DNA of 64,000 nt from Lachnospiraceae bacterium (GCA_017626435.1 JAGAIR010000004.1:186001-250000); one strand, 5' to 3'; counted from the stretch's first letter, positions 7,250 through 16,701 are shown. Program-made: numbers and translations. The notes: generated by a model not told the origin, from the letters alone.

Positions 7250-9235
7250 CTATCTTCCTATAAATACCACAATAGAACGCGGTGGCACCACTGTCTTCTT
7301 CTGGCTTTCCAGGGATGGCTTTCTGATTTTTTTCTTTTTCACAGGTTTTGGTACCTCACTAAAAGTATTTCCATATGTTTCTATTGCCGGATACCATTCC
7401 CTGTTTCCCGGAAGATTGGGCAAGTCAAAAGATTTTGCCTCCCAATACATATTAAAAATAATATAGATAGAGTCATCCGTTGTCCCATCCTCCTTCTGCT
7501 GGTAATCACCGTAAAACAGTAACGCAAGCATACGGCTATAATAGGAATAATCCGTTCTCCACGCCTGTGTCCCATGAATAGATAAATCCGGCATACCACA
7601 GGATAGCGAATCAAACATATGGAGTTCTTCCGGCTGATGCAATACAGGATGCTCCTTCCGGAAAGCGATTACTTTTTTCACATAATCGTAGATCTCCCTC
7701 TGCGTATCCAGTTGTTTCCAGTCAAGCCAGGTTATGGCATTATCCTGACAATATGGATTATTATTTCCATTCTGACTATTTCCAAATTCATCTCCCGCCA
7801 AAATCATCGGCGTTCCCTGACTAAGAAGCATCATTAAAAAAGCATTACGGATCTGGCACATTCTCCTGGAAACAATAGCTTTTTTCCGTGATTTCCCTTC
7901 CACACCACAGTTCCAGCTATAATTATATTCTGTACCGTCCTGATTCATTTCTCCATTCACTTCATTATGCTTCACATCATAAGACACTAAATCCATCATT
8001 GTAAAACCATTGACATAGGTCATAAAGTTTATCACAGAAAAATCTTTGGAATTGCGCCGGAAATAATTAGCAAAATTTTCAACCTGTCCTTCATCACTCT
8101 TTAAAAATCTTCTGGCACAATTCATAAAACCTTCATTATACTCTGCCAGTGCATTTTCCTGACGCAGAACACCTGCCTGCCCCAACATTCCGGTATCCCA
8201 GTAAGCAGTCAAAAGCTTCACTCCGGATAGGATCGGATCGGAAACCAGTACCAATGATGGCATGACCTCCTGGTTTACACGGAAGCCATCAATGTGATAT
8301 TCCAGAACCCAGTTTCTGAGACAGTCTTCCATCATACAGAGATTCGTTCCCGGCAGAAAATAAATATCCAGCAAGACCTCTATCCCTGCCTGATGCATAC
8401 TGCGAACCAGCTCTTTCATCTCCCAGGATGGATTCTGACTGTCTGATGCATAGGAAGCTTTCGGTGCAAAATAATAGGTCTGAGCGCTTCCATATCCCCA
8501 ATAATTTATTTTCGCTTCGGCAGACTCCGCCCGCTGTAATGTTTCACGGGAAATGGGACTGCCATTTCCCATCCGGTTCTGCTTTGGTTCTCCGAGAGCC
8601 TGTCCCTTTTCCGACTGTACTTCATCAAATTCATAACAGGGAAGTAACAATACTCCATTGATCCCCAGTTCCTTCAGATAAGAGATTTTTTCCCGCAATC
8701 CGTCAAAGGTACCTCTGTGAGCTACCTTGGAAGAACTGTGCTTTGTGTATCCCCGCACATGAAGCTGATATAATATCATATCCTGAAAAGCGATCCCTAA
8801 GGGACAATCTCCCTGCCAGTCAAATTCTTCCAGGCAGATTCCTCCCCGCAGTCTTTCCCTTGAATCCTCTGACCTGCGTCCCCAGCGTTCTCTGCCCCGG
8901 ATAACGGCAGCATAGGGATCTGCAAATTCCTCTCCATCTGCCTCATACATATATTCATAGTCCTGTGAAAGAATATCAGCAATCTCTCTTTCCTCCGAAG
9001 GATCTGTGCATCCGGTAATGGTCACAAAATACACACTTCCTCTTTTGTATTCCCGGGACAATTCAATCTGGCAGGCGGGTCTTTTCTGCCCTTTTCGATA
9101 CAGTTTCAATAAGCACTGCTGCCTGTCTGGCAGGGATATGGCAAACTGTACACCGTCAGATACCCTGGTTACACCAAAGGGTAATGTATCTCCTGCCTTA
9201 TATTCAAACAATTCTGTTTTCTTCTTTTTGTTCAT
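7250..9235 (-). CDS. GH13 glycogen-debranching homologue lacking all catalytic residues (pseudoenzyme)
   Basis: This 661-aa protein has an N-terminal CBM48-like domain, a GH13 barrel and a C-terminal beta domain, built like GlgX/isoamylase. Flanking family sequence is well kept (HVRGYTKH, DLVSYDVKHNEVNGEMNQDG, GDEFGNSQNGNNNPYCQDN). The catalytic positions are not: the nucleophile motif GFRxD reads GFRVN (Asn321), the acid/base in AEPWD reads TAYWD (Ala344), and the third Asp in AHDG reads YVNG (Asn409). Region I (DVVYNH) is also lost. Normal alpha-glucosidic hydrolysis is therefore not expected. Glycan binding, scaffolding or regulation of glycogen metabolism is possible. The ATG at 9235 is preferred over a TTG 36 nt upstream. 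The frame is intact over its full length, so it is not a decaying gene. Confidence 0.85.
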   Translation of the reverse strand: MNKKKKTELFEYKAGDTLPFGVTRVSDGVQFAISLPDRQQCLLKLYRKGQKRPACQIELSREYKRGSVYFVTITGCTDPSEEREIADILSQDYEYMYEADGEEFADPYAAVIRGRERWGRRSEDSRERLRGGICLEEFDWQGDCPLGIAFQDMILYQLHVRGYTKHSSSKVAHRGTFDGLREKISYLKELGINGVLLLPCYEFDEVQSEKGQALGEPKQNRMGNGSPISRETLQRAESAEAKINYWGYGSAQTYYFAPKASYASDSQNPSWEMKELVRSMHQAGIEVLLDIYFLPGTNLCMMEDCLRNWVLEYHIDGFRVNQEVMPSLVLVSDPILSGVKLLTAYWDTGMLGQAGVLRQENALAEYNEGFMNCARRFLKSDEGQVENFANYFRRNSKDFSVINFMTYVNGFTMMDLVSYDVKHNEVNGEMNQDGTEYNYSWNCGVEGKSRKKAIVSRRMCQIRNAFLMMLLSQGTPMILAGDEFGNSQNGNNNPYCQDNAITWLDWKQLDTQREIYDYVKKVIAFRKEHPVLHQPEELHMFDSLSCGMPDLSIHGTQAWRTDYSYYSRMLALLFYGDYQQKEDGTTDDSIYIIFNMYWEAKSFDLPNLPGNREWYPAIETYGNTFSEVPKPVKKKKIRKPSLESQKKTVVPPRSIVVFIGR

Positions 9236-9347
9236 TTTGTTCCAGCCTTCCCAATCATTTATAACCAGCAATCATTATCATTCTACTACATGAAGTCTTT
9301 TGGTGTCAAAAAAATTCATGACTATAGAAGGATTTTGTGATTTTTTC

Positions 9348-9375
9348 TTGCAAATTCGCTTTATTTCTGTAAAAT
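9348..9375 (+). promoter_or_regulatory. Promoter candidate for the ABC-F gene
   Basis: -35 TTGCAA (9348-9353), 16-bp spacer and -10 TAAAAT (9370-9375), 37 bp before the chosen ATG. Confidence 0.5.
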
Positions 9376-9412
9376 AGAAAGAAGTGCAAGTTTTTATATT
9401 ATGGAGGTTACT

Positions 9413-11047
9413 ATGATTCAAGCAAGCAATGTCACATTACGTTTAGGAAAGAAAGCTCTTTTCGAGGACGTTAACATTAAATTTACAGAAGGCAACTGCT
9501 ATGGTCTGATCGGTGCCAATGGTGCCGGCAAGTCTACTTTTTTAAAGATTCTGACCGGCGAGATTGAGCCGACCAAGGGAGAAATCATCATTACTCCGGG
9601 ACAGCGTCTGTCCTTTTTAAAACAGGACCACTTCCAATATGACTCCTATCCCGTACTGGATACTGTTATCATGGGAAATGAACGTCTGTACCAGATTATG
9701 AAAGAAAAGGATGCTATTTATGCAAAGGAAGATTTTTCTGATGAAGATGGCATCAAGGCCGCGGAACTGGAAGAAGAGTTTGCCAACATGAACGGCTGGG
9801 AAGCAGAATCTGATGCCGCTACTCTGTTAAATGGTCTTGGTATCCCTACCGAGCAGCATTATATGATGATGAGCGAGCTTCCCGCCAGCGAGAAGGTAAA
9901 AATTCTGTTGGCACAGGCACTTTTCGGCAATCCTGACATTCTGCTGCTGGATGAGCCGACCAACCATTTGGATTTAGAAGCGATCCGCTGGCTGGAAGAA
10001 TTTCTTATCGACTTTGATAACACAGTGATCGTCGTATCCCATGACCGTTACTTTTTAAATAAAGTCTGCACACATACTGCAGATATTGATTATGCAAAGA
10101 TTCAGCTTTATGCCGGTAACTATGATTTCTGGTATGAATCCAGCCAGTTAATGATCAAGCAGATGAAAGAAGCAAACAAAAAGAAGGAAGAAAAAATCAA
10201 GGAACTGCAGGAATTTATCCAGCGTTTTAGTGCGAACGCTTCCAAATCCAAGCAGGCAACCTCACGTAAGCGTGCTCTGGAAAAGATTGAATTGGATGAG
10301 ATGAAGCCTTCCAGCCGTAAATATCCATATATTGATTTCCGCCCCGGACGCGAAATCGGCAATGAAGTACTGACCGTGGAACATCTTTCCAAAACCATAG
10401 ACGGTGTCAAGGTACTGGATGACATTTCCTTTATTATTGGCCGTGAAGATAAGGTAGCTTTTGTAGGAAGCAACACAATTGCCACAACTACCCTCTTCCA
10501 GATTCTTGCTGGCGAAATGGAACCAGATGAAGGCTCTTATAAATGGGGAGTAACTACCAGTTTCTCTTATTTCCCAAAAGATAATACAGAACTTTTCTCC
10601 GGCACAGAAACCATCGTAGACTGGCTGATGCCATTTTCTCCGGAAAAGGATCCGACCTATGTCCGCGGGTTCCTGGGACGTATGCTGTTCCCTGGTGAAG
10701 ACGGTGTTAAGAAGGTCAATGTACTTTCCGGTGGTGAGCGAGTCCGCGTTATGCTTTCCAAAATGATGATTCTGGCATCCAACATCCTGATTATGGATGA
10801 ACCGACCAACCATCTGGACATGGAATCCATCACTGCGCTGAACAACGGACTGATCAAATTCCCTGGTGTAGTGCTGTTTACTTCACAGGATCACCAGTTT
10901 ATCCAGACCATTGCTAACCGAATTATGGAAATCACTCCTGGTGGTCTGATCGATAAGATCACTACCTACGATGAATATCTGGATAGTGATGAAATGGCAC
11001 GAAAGAGACAGCTTCTCTCTGTACAGAAAGAAGACGATGATAACTAA
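9413..11047 (+). CDS. ykpA: ABC-F ATPase, YkpA/YbiT type
   Basis: This cytosolic protein of 544 aa has twin ABC domains, a linker near residues 240-300 and no membrane domain. It belongs to the ribosome-associated translation-factor family ABC-F and follows the YkpA pattern closely (MIQASNVTLRLGKKALFEDV). The first domain has a good Walker A (GANGAGKST) and Walker B (LLLDEPTNHLDLEA), but its signature LSGG reads LPASEKVK. The second keeps LSGGERVR, while its Walker A reads GSNTIATTT, without the usual Lys. Partial loss there is also known in YkpA itself. The start at 9413 has GGAGG 5 nt away, and an earlier ATG at 9401 overlaps that site. A housekeeping role is inferred, not drug resistance. 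Confidence 0.9.
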   Translation: MIQASNVTLRLGKKALFEDVNIKFTEGNCYGLIGANGAGKSTFLKILTGEIEPTKGEIIITPGQRLSFLKQDHFQYDSYPVLDTVIMGNERLYQIMKEKDAIYAKEDFSDEDGIKAAELEEEFANMNGWEAESDAATLLNGLGIPTEQHYMMMSELPASEKVKILLAQALFGNPDILLLDEPTNHLDLEAIRWLEEFLIDFDNTVIVVSHDRYFLNKVCTHTADIDYAKIQLYAGNYDFWYESSQLMIKQMKEANKKKEEKIKELQEFIQRFSANASKSKQATSRKRALEKIELDEMKPSSRKYPYIDFRPGREIGNEVLTVEHLSKTIDGVKVLDDISFIIGREDKVAFVGSNTIATTTLFQILAGEMEPDEGSYKWGVTTSFSYFPKDNTELFSGTETIVDWLMPFSPEKDPTYVRGFLGRMLFPGEDGVKKVNVLSGGERVRVMLSKMMILASNILIMDEPTNHLDMESITALNNGLIKFPGVVLFTSQDHQFIQTIANRIMEITPGGLIDKITTYDEYLDSDEMARKRQLLSVQKEDDDN

Positions 11048-11062
11048 ACAAGAAAGAATATA

Positions 11063-11106
11063 AAAAGAAAACCTCAGCATTGTGAACTACGCTGAGGTTT
11101 TCTTTT
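11063..11106. terminator. Bidirectional terminator overlapping the lgt stop codon
   Basis: The arms 11063-11078 and 11091-11106 (AAAAGAAAACCTCAGC and its complement) form a perfect 16-bp stem with a 12-nt loop, A-rich on the left and T-rich on the right. It can therefore terminate both the ABC-F gene and lgt. The lgt stop codon (11087-11089) lies in the loop, and the right arm encodes the last residues of Lgt. Confidence 0.9.
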
Positions 11107-11950
11107 GTTTTACCGCATTATATATCAATACTGCCAGAGAGACTATAATCAATATTCCAGAAAGTACCTGGGATACTGCTACATTCGTACCAAAGAACAA
11201 AAGCTGGTCTGTACGAAGTCCTTCAATCCAGACTCTTCCCATACCATACCCCAACAGGTAGATCATAAATAACTGTCCATCGTATTTCCGATGCTTCGTA
11301 TAAAGCAATATGAGCACTAGAACGGCCAAGTTCCATATCGATTCATAGAAAAAGGTAGGATGTACCTGGATATATTCCACCCCATCAACATTTACCAGAT
11401 GCTTTGCTACTTCATGGGTCAGATTGTAGGTTGATACATCATCTTTCCTGATCTGCATAGCAAACAAAGTGTCTGTATATCCTCCAAACGCTTCCCGATT
11501 GAAAAAATTACCCCAGCGTCCGATAATCTGTCCTACCAGCAGACCGGCACAGGCAGTATCCGCTAATTGCCAGAACGATAATTTTCTTACTTTAGCAAAC
11601 AGAAATGTCGTGATAACACCAGCTATCACACCTCCATATATAGCAAGACCTCCTCCTCGGATATTTAATATCTGGATGAGATTGTCTTTGTAATACTCCC
11701 AGCTGAAAATCACATAGTACAGTCTGGCACCTATGATTGCAAACACAATATCCCACAGCGCCAGATCCAGATAAATGTCTTTGTCCTGACCGGTACGTTT
11801 TGCCTGTATGACAGCGGTTAAATATCCCATGATCATACCAAAGGCGATGATCATACCATAAAACGCAATCGTAAAGCCTCCTATGGTAATGCCTTTCCCC
11901 ATGTTTTCAATTTCTATTCCCAAATGGGGAAACCGAATATCTGCTCCCAT
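11087..11950 (-). CDS. lgt: Prolipoprotein diacylglyceryl transferase
   Basis: This polytopic membrane enzyme moves diacylglycerol from phosphatidylglycerol to the lipobox Cys of prolipoproteins. It has 287 aa with about seven membrane segments. The Lgt signature GRWGNFFNREAFGG is at about residues 142-155. The substrate-binding region includes HPTFFYES and GRVWIEGLRTDQL. A GGAGGAG site precedes the ATG. It starts 11 bp after the ychF stop and is probably co-transcribed with it. Confidence 0.97.
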   Translation of the reverse strand: MGADIRFPHLGIEIENMGKGITIGGFTIAFYGMIIAFGMIMGYLTAVIQAKRTGQDKDIYLDLALWDIVFAIIGARLYYVIFSWEYYKDNLIQILNIRGGGLAIYGGVIAGVITTFLFAKVRKLSFWQLADTACAGLLVGQIIGRWGNFFNREAFGGYTDTLFAMQIRKDDVSTYNLTHEVAKHLVNVDGVEYIQVHPTFFYESIWNLAVLVLILLYTKHRKYDGQLFMIYLLGYGMGRVWIEGLRTDQLLFFGTNVAVSQVLSGILIIVSLAVLIYNAVKQKKTSA

Positions 11951-11961
11951 ATATCTCCTCC

Positions 11962-13059
11962 TTATACATTGAAGCGGAACAATACTACATCACCGTCCTG
12001 CACAACGTATTCTTTACCTTCGGAGCGAACCAGCCCCTTTTCTTTGGCAGCATTGTAACTTCCCTGCTCTACCAGATGGTCATAGCTTACAACCTCTGCA
12101 CGGATAAATCCTCTCTCAAAATCAGAATGTATCTTACCGGCTGCCTGCGGAGCTTTTGTTCCCTTTGTAATTGTCCATGCCTTAGTTTCCATCTCACCAG
12201 CAGTAAGATAACTGATCAGCCCCAGAAGATGATAACTTGCTGCGATCATTTTTTCCAGACCAGATTCCTTCAGTCCCATTTCCTCCAGAAACATTTTCTT
12301 TTCTTCCTCATCCAGTTCTGCGATTTCCTGCTCGATCTGTGCGCAGATAACAAATACCTCGGAACCTTCTTCTTTGGCATATTCACGTACCTTTGCCACA
12401 TATTCATTACTGTTTCCGTCATCAGCCAAGTCATCCTCTGATACATTTGCGGCATAAATAGTCGGCTTGTAGGTCAGCAAATTAAAGCTTTCTAACAAAG
12501 CTTCTTCATCTTCATCCGCCGGTTCATAGCTTTTTGCCAGTTTGCCATCCTCCAGATGTTTTTTCAATCTTTCGACTAACTCTGTTTCTTTTACCAGAGT
12601 TTTGTCATTCTTCACACTTTTTACCAGCTTGGCATATCTTCTCTCCAGAATTTCCAAATCAGAGAATAATAATTCCAGATTGATCGTCTCGATATCACGC
12701 AGTGGATCAATGCTGCCATCTACGTGTACAATATTTCCGTCCTCAAAACAACGAACCACATGAACAATAGCGTCTACCTCACGAATATTAGAAAGAAACT
12801 GATTTCCCAGACCTTCTCCTTTAGAGGCTCCTTTTACCAGACCGGCAATGTCTACAAATTCAATGGTAGCATGTACTACTTTGGCAGAATTATGCATTTC
12901 TGCCAATACATCCAGCCTTGGATCCGGTACCGGAACAACACCCACATTGGGGTCAATGGTACAAAACGGATAATTGGCAGATTCTGCTCCCGCTTTGGTC
13001 AATGAATTAAATAATGTACTCTTTCCTACGTTTGGTAAACCAACGATTCCTAATTTCAT
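11962..13059 (-). CDS. ychF: Redox-regulated ATPase YchF (Obg-like)
   Basis: This P-loop protein of 365 aa is of the OLA1/YchF family, ATP-preferring and ribosome-associated. G1 is [10 protein letters not shown]3 is [10 protein letters not shown] and the G4 position reads NVSE. An inserted coiled-coil region (about residues 130-200) and a C-terminal TGS domain ([13 protein letters not shown] to the end) are present. The ribosome site (AGGTAAAGAG) is modest. The prophage inserts directly upstream, so the original promoter is either within the 77-bp gap or now replaced by read-through from the integrase gene. Confidence 0.97.
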   Translation of the reverse strand: MKLGIVGLPNVGKSTLFNSLTKAGAESANYPFCTIDPNVGVVPVPDPRLDVLAEMHNSAKVVHATIEFVDIAGLVKGASKGEGLGNQFLSNIREVDAIVHVVRCFEDGNIVHVDGSIDPLRDIETINLELLFSDLEILERRYAKLVKSVKNDKTLVKETELVERLKKHLEDGKLAKSYEPADEDEEALLESFNLLTYKPTIYAANVSEDDLADDGNSNEYVAKVREYAKEEGSEVFVICAQIEQEIAELDEEEKKMFLEEMGLKESGLEKMIAASYHLLGLISYLTAGEMETKAWTITKGTKAPQAAGKIHSDFERGFIRAEVVSYDHLVEQGSYNAAKEKGLVRSEGKEYVVQDGDVVLFRFNV

Positions 13060-13077
13060 TTTTCTCTTTACCTGTTC

Positions 13078-13104
13078 AGAAATCCTTGATTTTCAAGGGT
13101 TTCT
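13078..13104. other. Candidate attachment-site core (inverted repeat by integrase gene)
   Basis: The 12-nt arms (13078-13089 and 13093-13104) pair with one mismatch around TTT. It lies between the first host gene (ychF) and the integrase stop, where the left attachment site of a tyrosine-recombinase prophage is expected. The 10-mer ATTTTCAAGG inside it (13089-13098) recurs at 13144-13153 in the integrase 3' end. The matching right site is outside the window, so the core cannot be proven here. Confidence 0.4.
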
Positions 13105-13136
13105 GCCTTTCTCTTATATTTCTACTACACAATTTG

Positions 13137-14270
13137 CTACACAATTTTCAAGGCTTTTTCTATTCTTTCAACCTCTTTTGCCTTCTCATCTTCTGTCACA
13201 TGGACATACAGATTCATTGTGATTCCTACATTAGAATGTCCTAAAATAATTTGCAAAGTTTTTGGTCGCATACCACCTTCTATACACCTTGTAGCAAAAG
13301 TGTGTCTTAAAACGTGCATTGAAAATCTATCAATGCCAGCCTTGTCACACAGTTTAAACAAAGTCGTATCATAGGCAGAGTTCTTAGTTGGTTCACCCTT
13401 TCTACACAAGAATACAAAATCTTTAAATTCCATATTGATTATCTTGATACTCTTTAACTTTTCCTTTTGATTCTTCAAAATTGCAACCGCTTCTTCTGTC
13501 AAAGGAACATCACGATAACCTGATTTACTTTTAGGCTTCCCTACTCTCCACTCACCAACAGAATATCTATACTCCATACTCCTTTGTATATGTATTACAC
13601 GTTTTTCAAAATCAATGTCAGACCATTTTAATCCTATTAATTCACCTGTTCGTAATCCTGTCTGCAAAATAAAAGCATATTGATTATAATTACTGCTATT
13701 CTTTGCAACCTCAAGAAACTTCTTTTGCTCATCAATGGATAATGCCCTAACTTTCTTAGGTTCTTTCCCAATGTTATATTTTACTGTTTTTGTTACTGGA
13801 TTCTTTAGTATAACATCATTCTCAACAGCATCAGAGAACATACAATACAAAGCTATTCTTGTCTGATATATTGTCGATGTTTTATATTCATCTTTCATCT
13901 GATTCAATACATTCTGACAATGCATCGGCTTTACCTCGGATAGTAGCATATTGCCTATCCGATCCTTTATATTGTGTTGAAACCTCTCTTTGTAATTTCT
14001 AATAGTATTTGGTCTTATGCTGTCGCCTTTTATATTTTCAATCCAATAATTAAACCAAGCCGTGACTGTCATATCGCCAGATGCATTAATTCCACCATGT
14101 TCATCTTCAAACTTTGCATCAGCATACCATTTACGGCATTCTTGTAACTTCGGAAAATATTTCTGAATGGATTTACCTGTTCGCTTGCTTACAAATCTAG
14201 CTGTATATAAGCCATCTTTTCTCTGGCAAATGCCGACTCCAAGCTCCTTTCCTTTTAAGTCTTTACCCAT
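13137..14270 (-). CDS. int: Prophage tyrosine integrase
   Basis: This is a site-specific recombinase of 377 aa. The N-terminal arm-binding domain (residues 1-60) is of the AP2-like type, a SAM-like core-binding domain follows (about 70-165), and the catalytic domain is C-terminal. It shows the active-site pattern R (LQTGLRTGELIGLKW), HxLR (HVLRHTFATRC), H (ILGHSN) and Tyr in MNLYVHV. The start at 14270 has AAAGGAG at correct spacing. The longer frame adds residues with no ribosome site. It is typical of Tn916/TP901-like prophage integrases in Clostridia and points at the ychF boundary. Confidence 0.96.
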   Translation of the reverse strand: MGKDLKGKELGVGICQRKDGLYTARFVSKRTGKSIQKYFPKLQECRKWYADAKFEDEHGGINASGDMTVTAWFNYWIENIKGDSIRPNTIRNYKERFQHNIKDRIGNMLLSEVKPMHCQNVLNQMKDEYKTSTIYQTRIALYCMFSDAVENDVILKNPVTKTVKYNIGKEPKKVRALSIDEQKKFLEVAKNSSNYNQYAFILQTGLRTGELIGLKWSDIDFEKRVIHIQRSMEYRYSVGEWRVGKPKSKSGYRDVPLTEEAVAILKNQKEKLKSIKIINMEFKDFVFLCRKGEPTKNSAYDTTLFKLCDKAGIDRFSMHVLRHTFATRCIEGGMRPKTLQIILGHSNVGITMNLYVHVTEDEKAKEVERIEKALKIV

Positions 14271-14348
14271 ATAAACAACTCCTTTCAAAGAAAAGAGCCT
14301 TGATACATCATAATATATTACCATATCAAGGCTCAAAAGTCCATATTT

Positions 14349-14564
14349 TCAAATTTCCAATGATTTTTCTATGTATTTTTCAAACTCTTTTCTTTTTATA
14401 AGTTTTTTTCTGCCTACATACAATACAAATGGGCATCCAGGGACTTTTGCCATATCATCTATCTTGTTTATTCCAATATTGCTATACATCGCAGCTTCTT
14501 CTACAGTTAAATTCATTTTTTCCCATATCGGAATCTCTTTTCTCTGTTTTTCCACCTCTAACAC
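14349..14564 (-). CDS. Excisionase-like small DNA-binding protein
   Basis: This protein of 71 aa resembles Tn916 Xis/MerR-like winged-helix proteins: NLTVEEAAMYSNIGINKI forms the helix-turn-helix, and RKKLIKRKEFEKYIEK the wing and last helix. It lies just before the integrase. The likely start is GTG (14564) after AGGA. An ATG at residue 17 would leave the DNA-binding region intact. The role in excision is inferred from position. Confidence 0.75.
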   Translation of the reverse strand: MLEVEKQRKEIPIWEKMNLTVEEAAMYSNIGINKIDDMAKVPGCPFVLYVGRKKLIKRKEFEKYIEKSLEI

Positions 14565-14809
14565 CTCGCTTCCTTATGCAATTCTACTGCTCTACGCTGC
14601 ACCTCATTTATCAACTCCAGACACATTTTTCTGGCAAAAGGCTCAAACAGCTTATTCTTCTCATATTTTCGCCACAATGCCCTGCACTCATCATATAAAC
14701 CATTCCAAAAGGCATCTGCCTGCTTACTGTGATTTGCCTTTTCCGGTGGATTCCAATACTTACGCAGTATTTTCCACCACGCTTGAAAGAATTGTAATTC
14801 GTCCTGCAT
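14558..14809 (-). CDS. Small phage protein of unknown function
   Basis: This protein has 83 aa, is rich in Trp, Lys and Glu (FFQAWWKILRKYWNPP) and is predicted mainly helical. GGAG lies 8 nt before the ATG. It overlaps the excisionase-like gene by 7 nt and follows the primase-helicase by 11 nt, so it belongs to the leftward early operon. Similar W-rich small proteins accompany replication genes in Lachnospiraceae phages. The function is unknown. Confidence 0.7.
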   Translation of the reverse strand: MQDELQFFQAWWKILRKYWNPPEKANHSKQADAFWNGLYDECRALWRKYEKNKLFEPFARKMCLELINEVQRRAVELHKEARC

Positions 14810-14820
14810 ATCATCATCTC

Positions 14821-16698
14821 CTACATTGTAAACGGATTTTCCATATCATCCGTCACATTCACAAATCCATCAAAACTCTGCTGCTGTGCTTCCTTCACCT
14901 CCCAGCCAACCTCATAATTGAAATCCGGCTTGCTCTTATCAATTAGCCTTCGTGACTTTTGGTCATACCACATATCAATCCCGTCTTTCTTAGTCAGTTT
15001 GCCAAACCAACGGTTCTTGCTGATGGAAAGATAGTTATGGTTTTCGGTTTCCTCGTCTCTTTTAAATGTCATAACCACATCTGCAGCATTAGTAATATCT
15101 CCTGAACCGCTAACAGCATCGTTTTCATCTTTTGTAAAGCTATTCTTTCTCGGATGCGCCACCAGAATAACAACGACATCATGCCGCTTTGCAAGCCGGC
15201 TTAACTTTTTCACAAATTTACTCTGGCAACGGTATTCATCCTTGTCCATGTCAACGTCCAAGGCGGTCATAAGGTTGTCCACAACGACCAAATCAATGCC
15301 ATATTGCATGACGGAATTCTCCATCGTGGTAATCAGATCCGTCAATTCGTCATCATCCACCACATTATTATCAAATATGTAGAATTTCCGACGATACCAG
15401 TCATCTATGCGGTCTTGATTGCTATTCGTGATGAACCGCCTTAATTCCCCATCCCGGTTAGGCTGCTCAACAATATTACCCGGACCTGCAATCTGAAAGT
15501 CTATCCATGATTTATACTGCCAATCCGGCAATTCTCCGGAATATGCAAAGATTTTCTTGCCCTGCTGCAATGCCGAAACGCAAATTTCATTTACAACAGT
15601 AGACTTTCCCTGCCCACGCTTCCCGGTAAGAATAATCAGCTGACCACCATAGAAGTAACCGCCCAGGTAAGAATCGAGCAAGCTAAATCCGGTTTTGAAT
15701 TTAGGGATGTCTTTCAAATCCCTGCGCTTCACGTCCGCCAGTTCCTTAACTTGCTTCACTGGTAATTCAATTGCACTCTCCACCGCTTTCCTTACTGCTT
15801 CCTTGCCATGCTTTATTAAAATTTCATTGGCATCTTTACAATCCTGATAATCCTCATACCGGACATGCTTCACTTTCCCCGGAAACCGCTTTGTCAAATC
15901 ATCCAACAAAGTGATATGCTCATGCTCAAAGTCCCCAAAGACAATTAACTCCTCGAATTGACACCACCAATCCCAAACATGAGGAATCCATGTGAAGCCT
16001 AAGGCACCATTGGGAACGCTGACAGCATTTTCAATACCCGCTTCTGACACAGAAAGAGAATCCATCTGCCCTTCGCAAATAACGATACGCTTATTTTCCG
16101 GATTACATTGCTTCATTCCAAATAGAATCGGCTTGCAGTTTTTTTCTGACCATTCTTTCGGCGCTGCTTCCTCTTTTCCATCCTCATTAATATATGTCTT
16201 TCCTTTGAAATAATCGCAATCACGATATTTTACATACTGCAGTTTCCCATTTTCGTCAAAAAACGGAAATACAAGCACATTATCCTGTTTATTATGAGTA
16301 GTAAGCTCATATTTTTTCGCTGTTTCTTCGGAAATCCCTCTGTTTTGCAAGAATTTCACAGTAGGTTCTTTCGGGACTAATGGCTGTTTTGGGGTCTGCA
16401 ATCTCCGATACTGCGTCTTGTGCATATAGTATTCATCCACATTATGGGACAAATGAAAATCAAAGTCTCTGGCCAGAGTAATCATATTGCCGCTTATAGC
16501 GCAACTCGCTCTCAAACACTTAAACTGGCCGCTGCGAAGATTGATTGAAAACGTCCCTTTATCTTTCCCGCTTTTACCACCGTTGCAATATGGACAATGG
16601 TAAAATTGCAACTCTTCTCCTCTCGACTTTGCCTGGATGCGGACGTGCCTTGCAAAGCTATAGGCATCCTCTTCCTTGAATTCATACAGTTTCCCCAT
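14821..16698 (-). CDS. Bifunctional primase-helicase (T7 gp4/Twinkle type)
   Basis: This 625-aa replicative protein joins a primase half to a DnaB-like helicase. The N-terminal zinc finger is CPYC...C...C (about residues 37-70). A TOPRIM domain follows (VICEGQMDSLS about residue 208, LIVFGDFE about residue 249). The helicase core has Walker A LTGKRGQGKST (about 355) and Walker B DLVVVDNLMTALD (about 470), and H4-like motifs include SGSGDITNAADVVM. It should prime and unwind phage DNA. It sits 3 bp from the replication organizer gene. Confidence 0.9.
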   Translation of the reverse strand: MGKLYEFKEEDAYSFARHVRIQAKSRGEELQFYHCPYCNGGKSGKDKGTFSINLRSGQFKCLRASCAISGNMITLARDFDFHLSHNVDEYYMHKTQYRRLQTPKQPLVPKEPTVKFLQNRGISEETAKKYELTTHNKQDNVLVFPFFDENGKLQYVKYRDCDYFKGKTYINEDGKEEAAPKEWSEKNCKPILFGMKQCNPENKRIVICEGQMDSLSVSEAGIENAVSVPNGALGFTWIPHVWDWWCQFEELIVFGDFEHEHITLLDDLTKRFPGKVKHVRYEDYQDCKDANEILIKHGKEAVRKAVESAIELPVKQVKELADVKRRDLKDIPKFKTGFSLLDSYLGGYFYGGQLIILTGKRGQGKSTVVNEICVSALQQGKKIFAYSGELPDWQYKSWIDFQIAGPGNIVEQPNRDGELRRFITNSNQDRIDDWYRRKFYIFDNNVVDDDELTDLITTMENSVMQYGIDLVVVDNLMTALDVDMDKDEYRCQSKFVKKLSRLAKRHDVVVILVAHPRKNSFTKDENDAVSGSGDITNAADVVMTFKRDEETENHNYLSISKNRWFGKLTKKDGIDMWYDQKSRRLIDKSKPDFNYEVGWEVKEAQQQSFDGFVNVTDDMENPFTM

Positions 16699-16701
16699 AT
16701 G

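Noticed and set aside
10262..10813. Leftward frame of 183 aa opposite the ABC-F gene
   Set aside because: It is fully inside the ABC-F gene, with no ribosome site and no domain pattern.
13014..13244. Rightward small frames around the ychF-integrase junction
   Set aside because: They lie over ychF and integrase codons, with no ribosome site, and have hydrophobic low-complexity composition typical of antisense frames.
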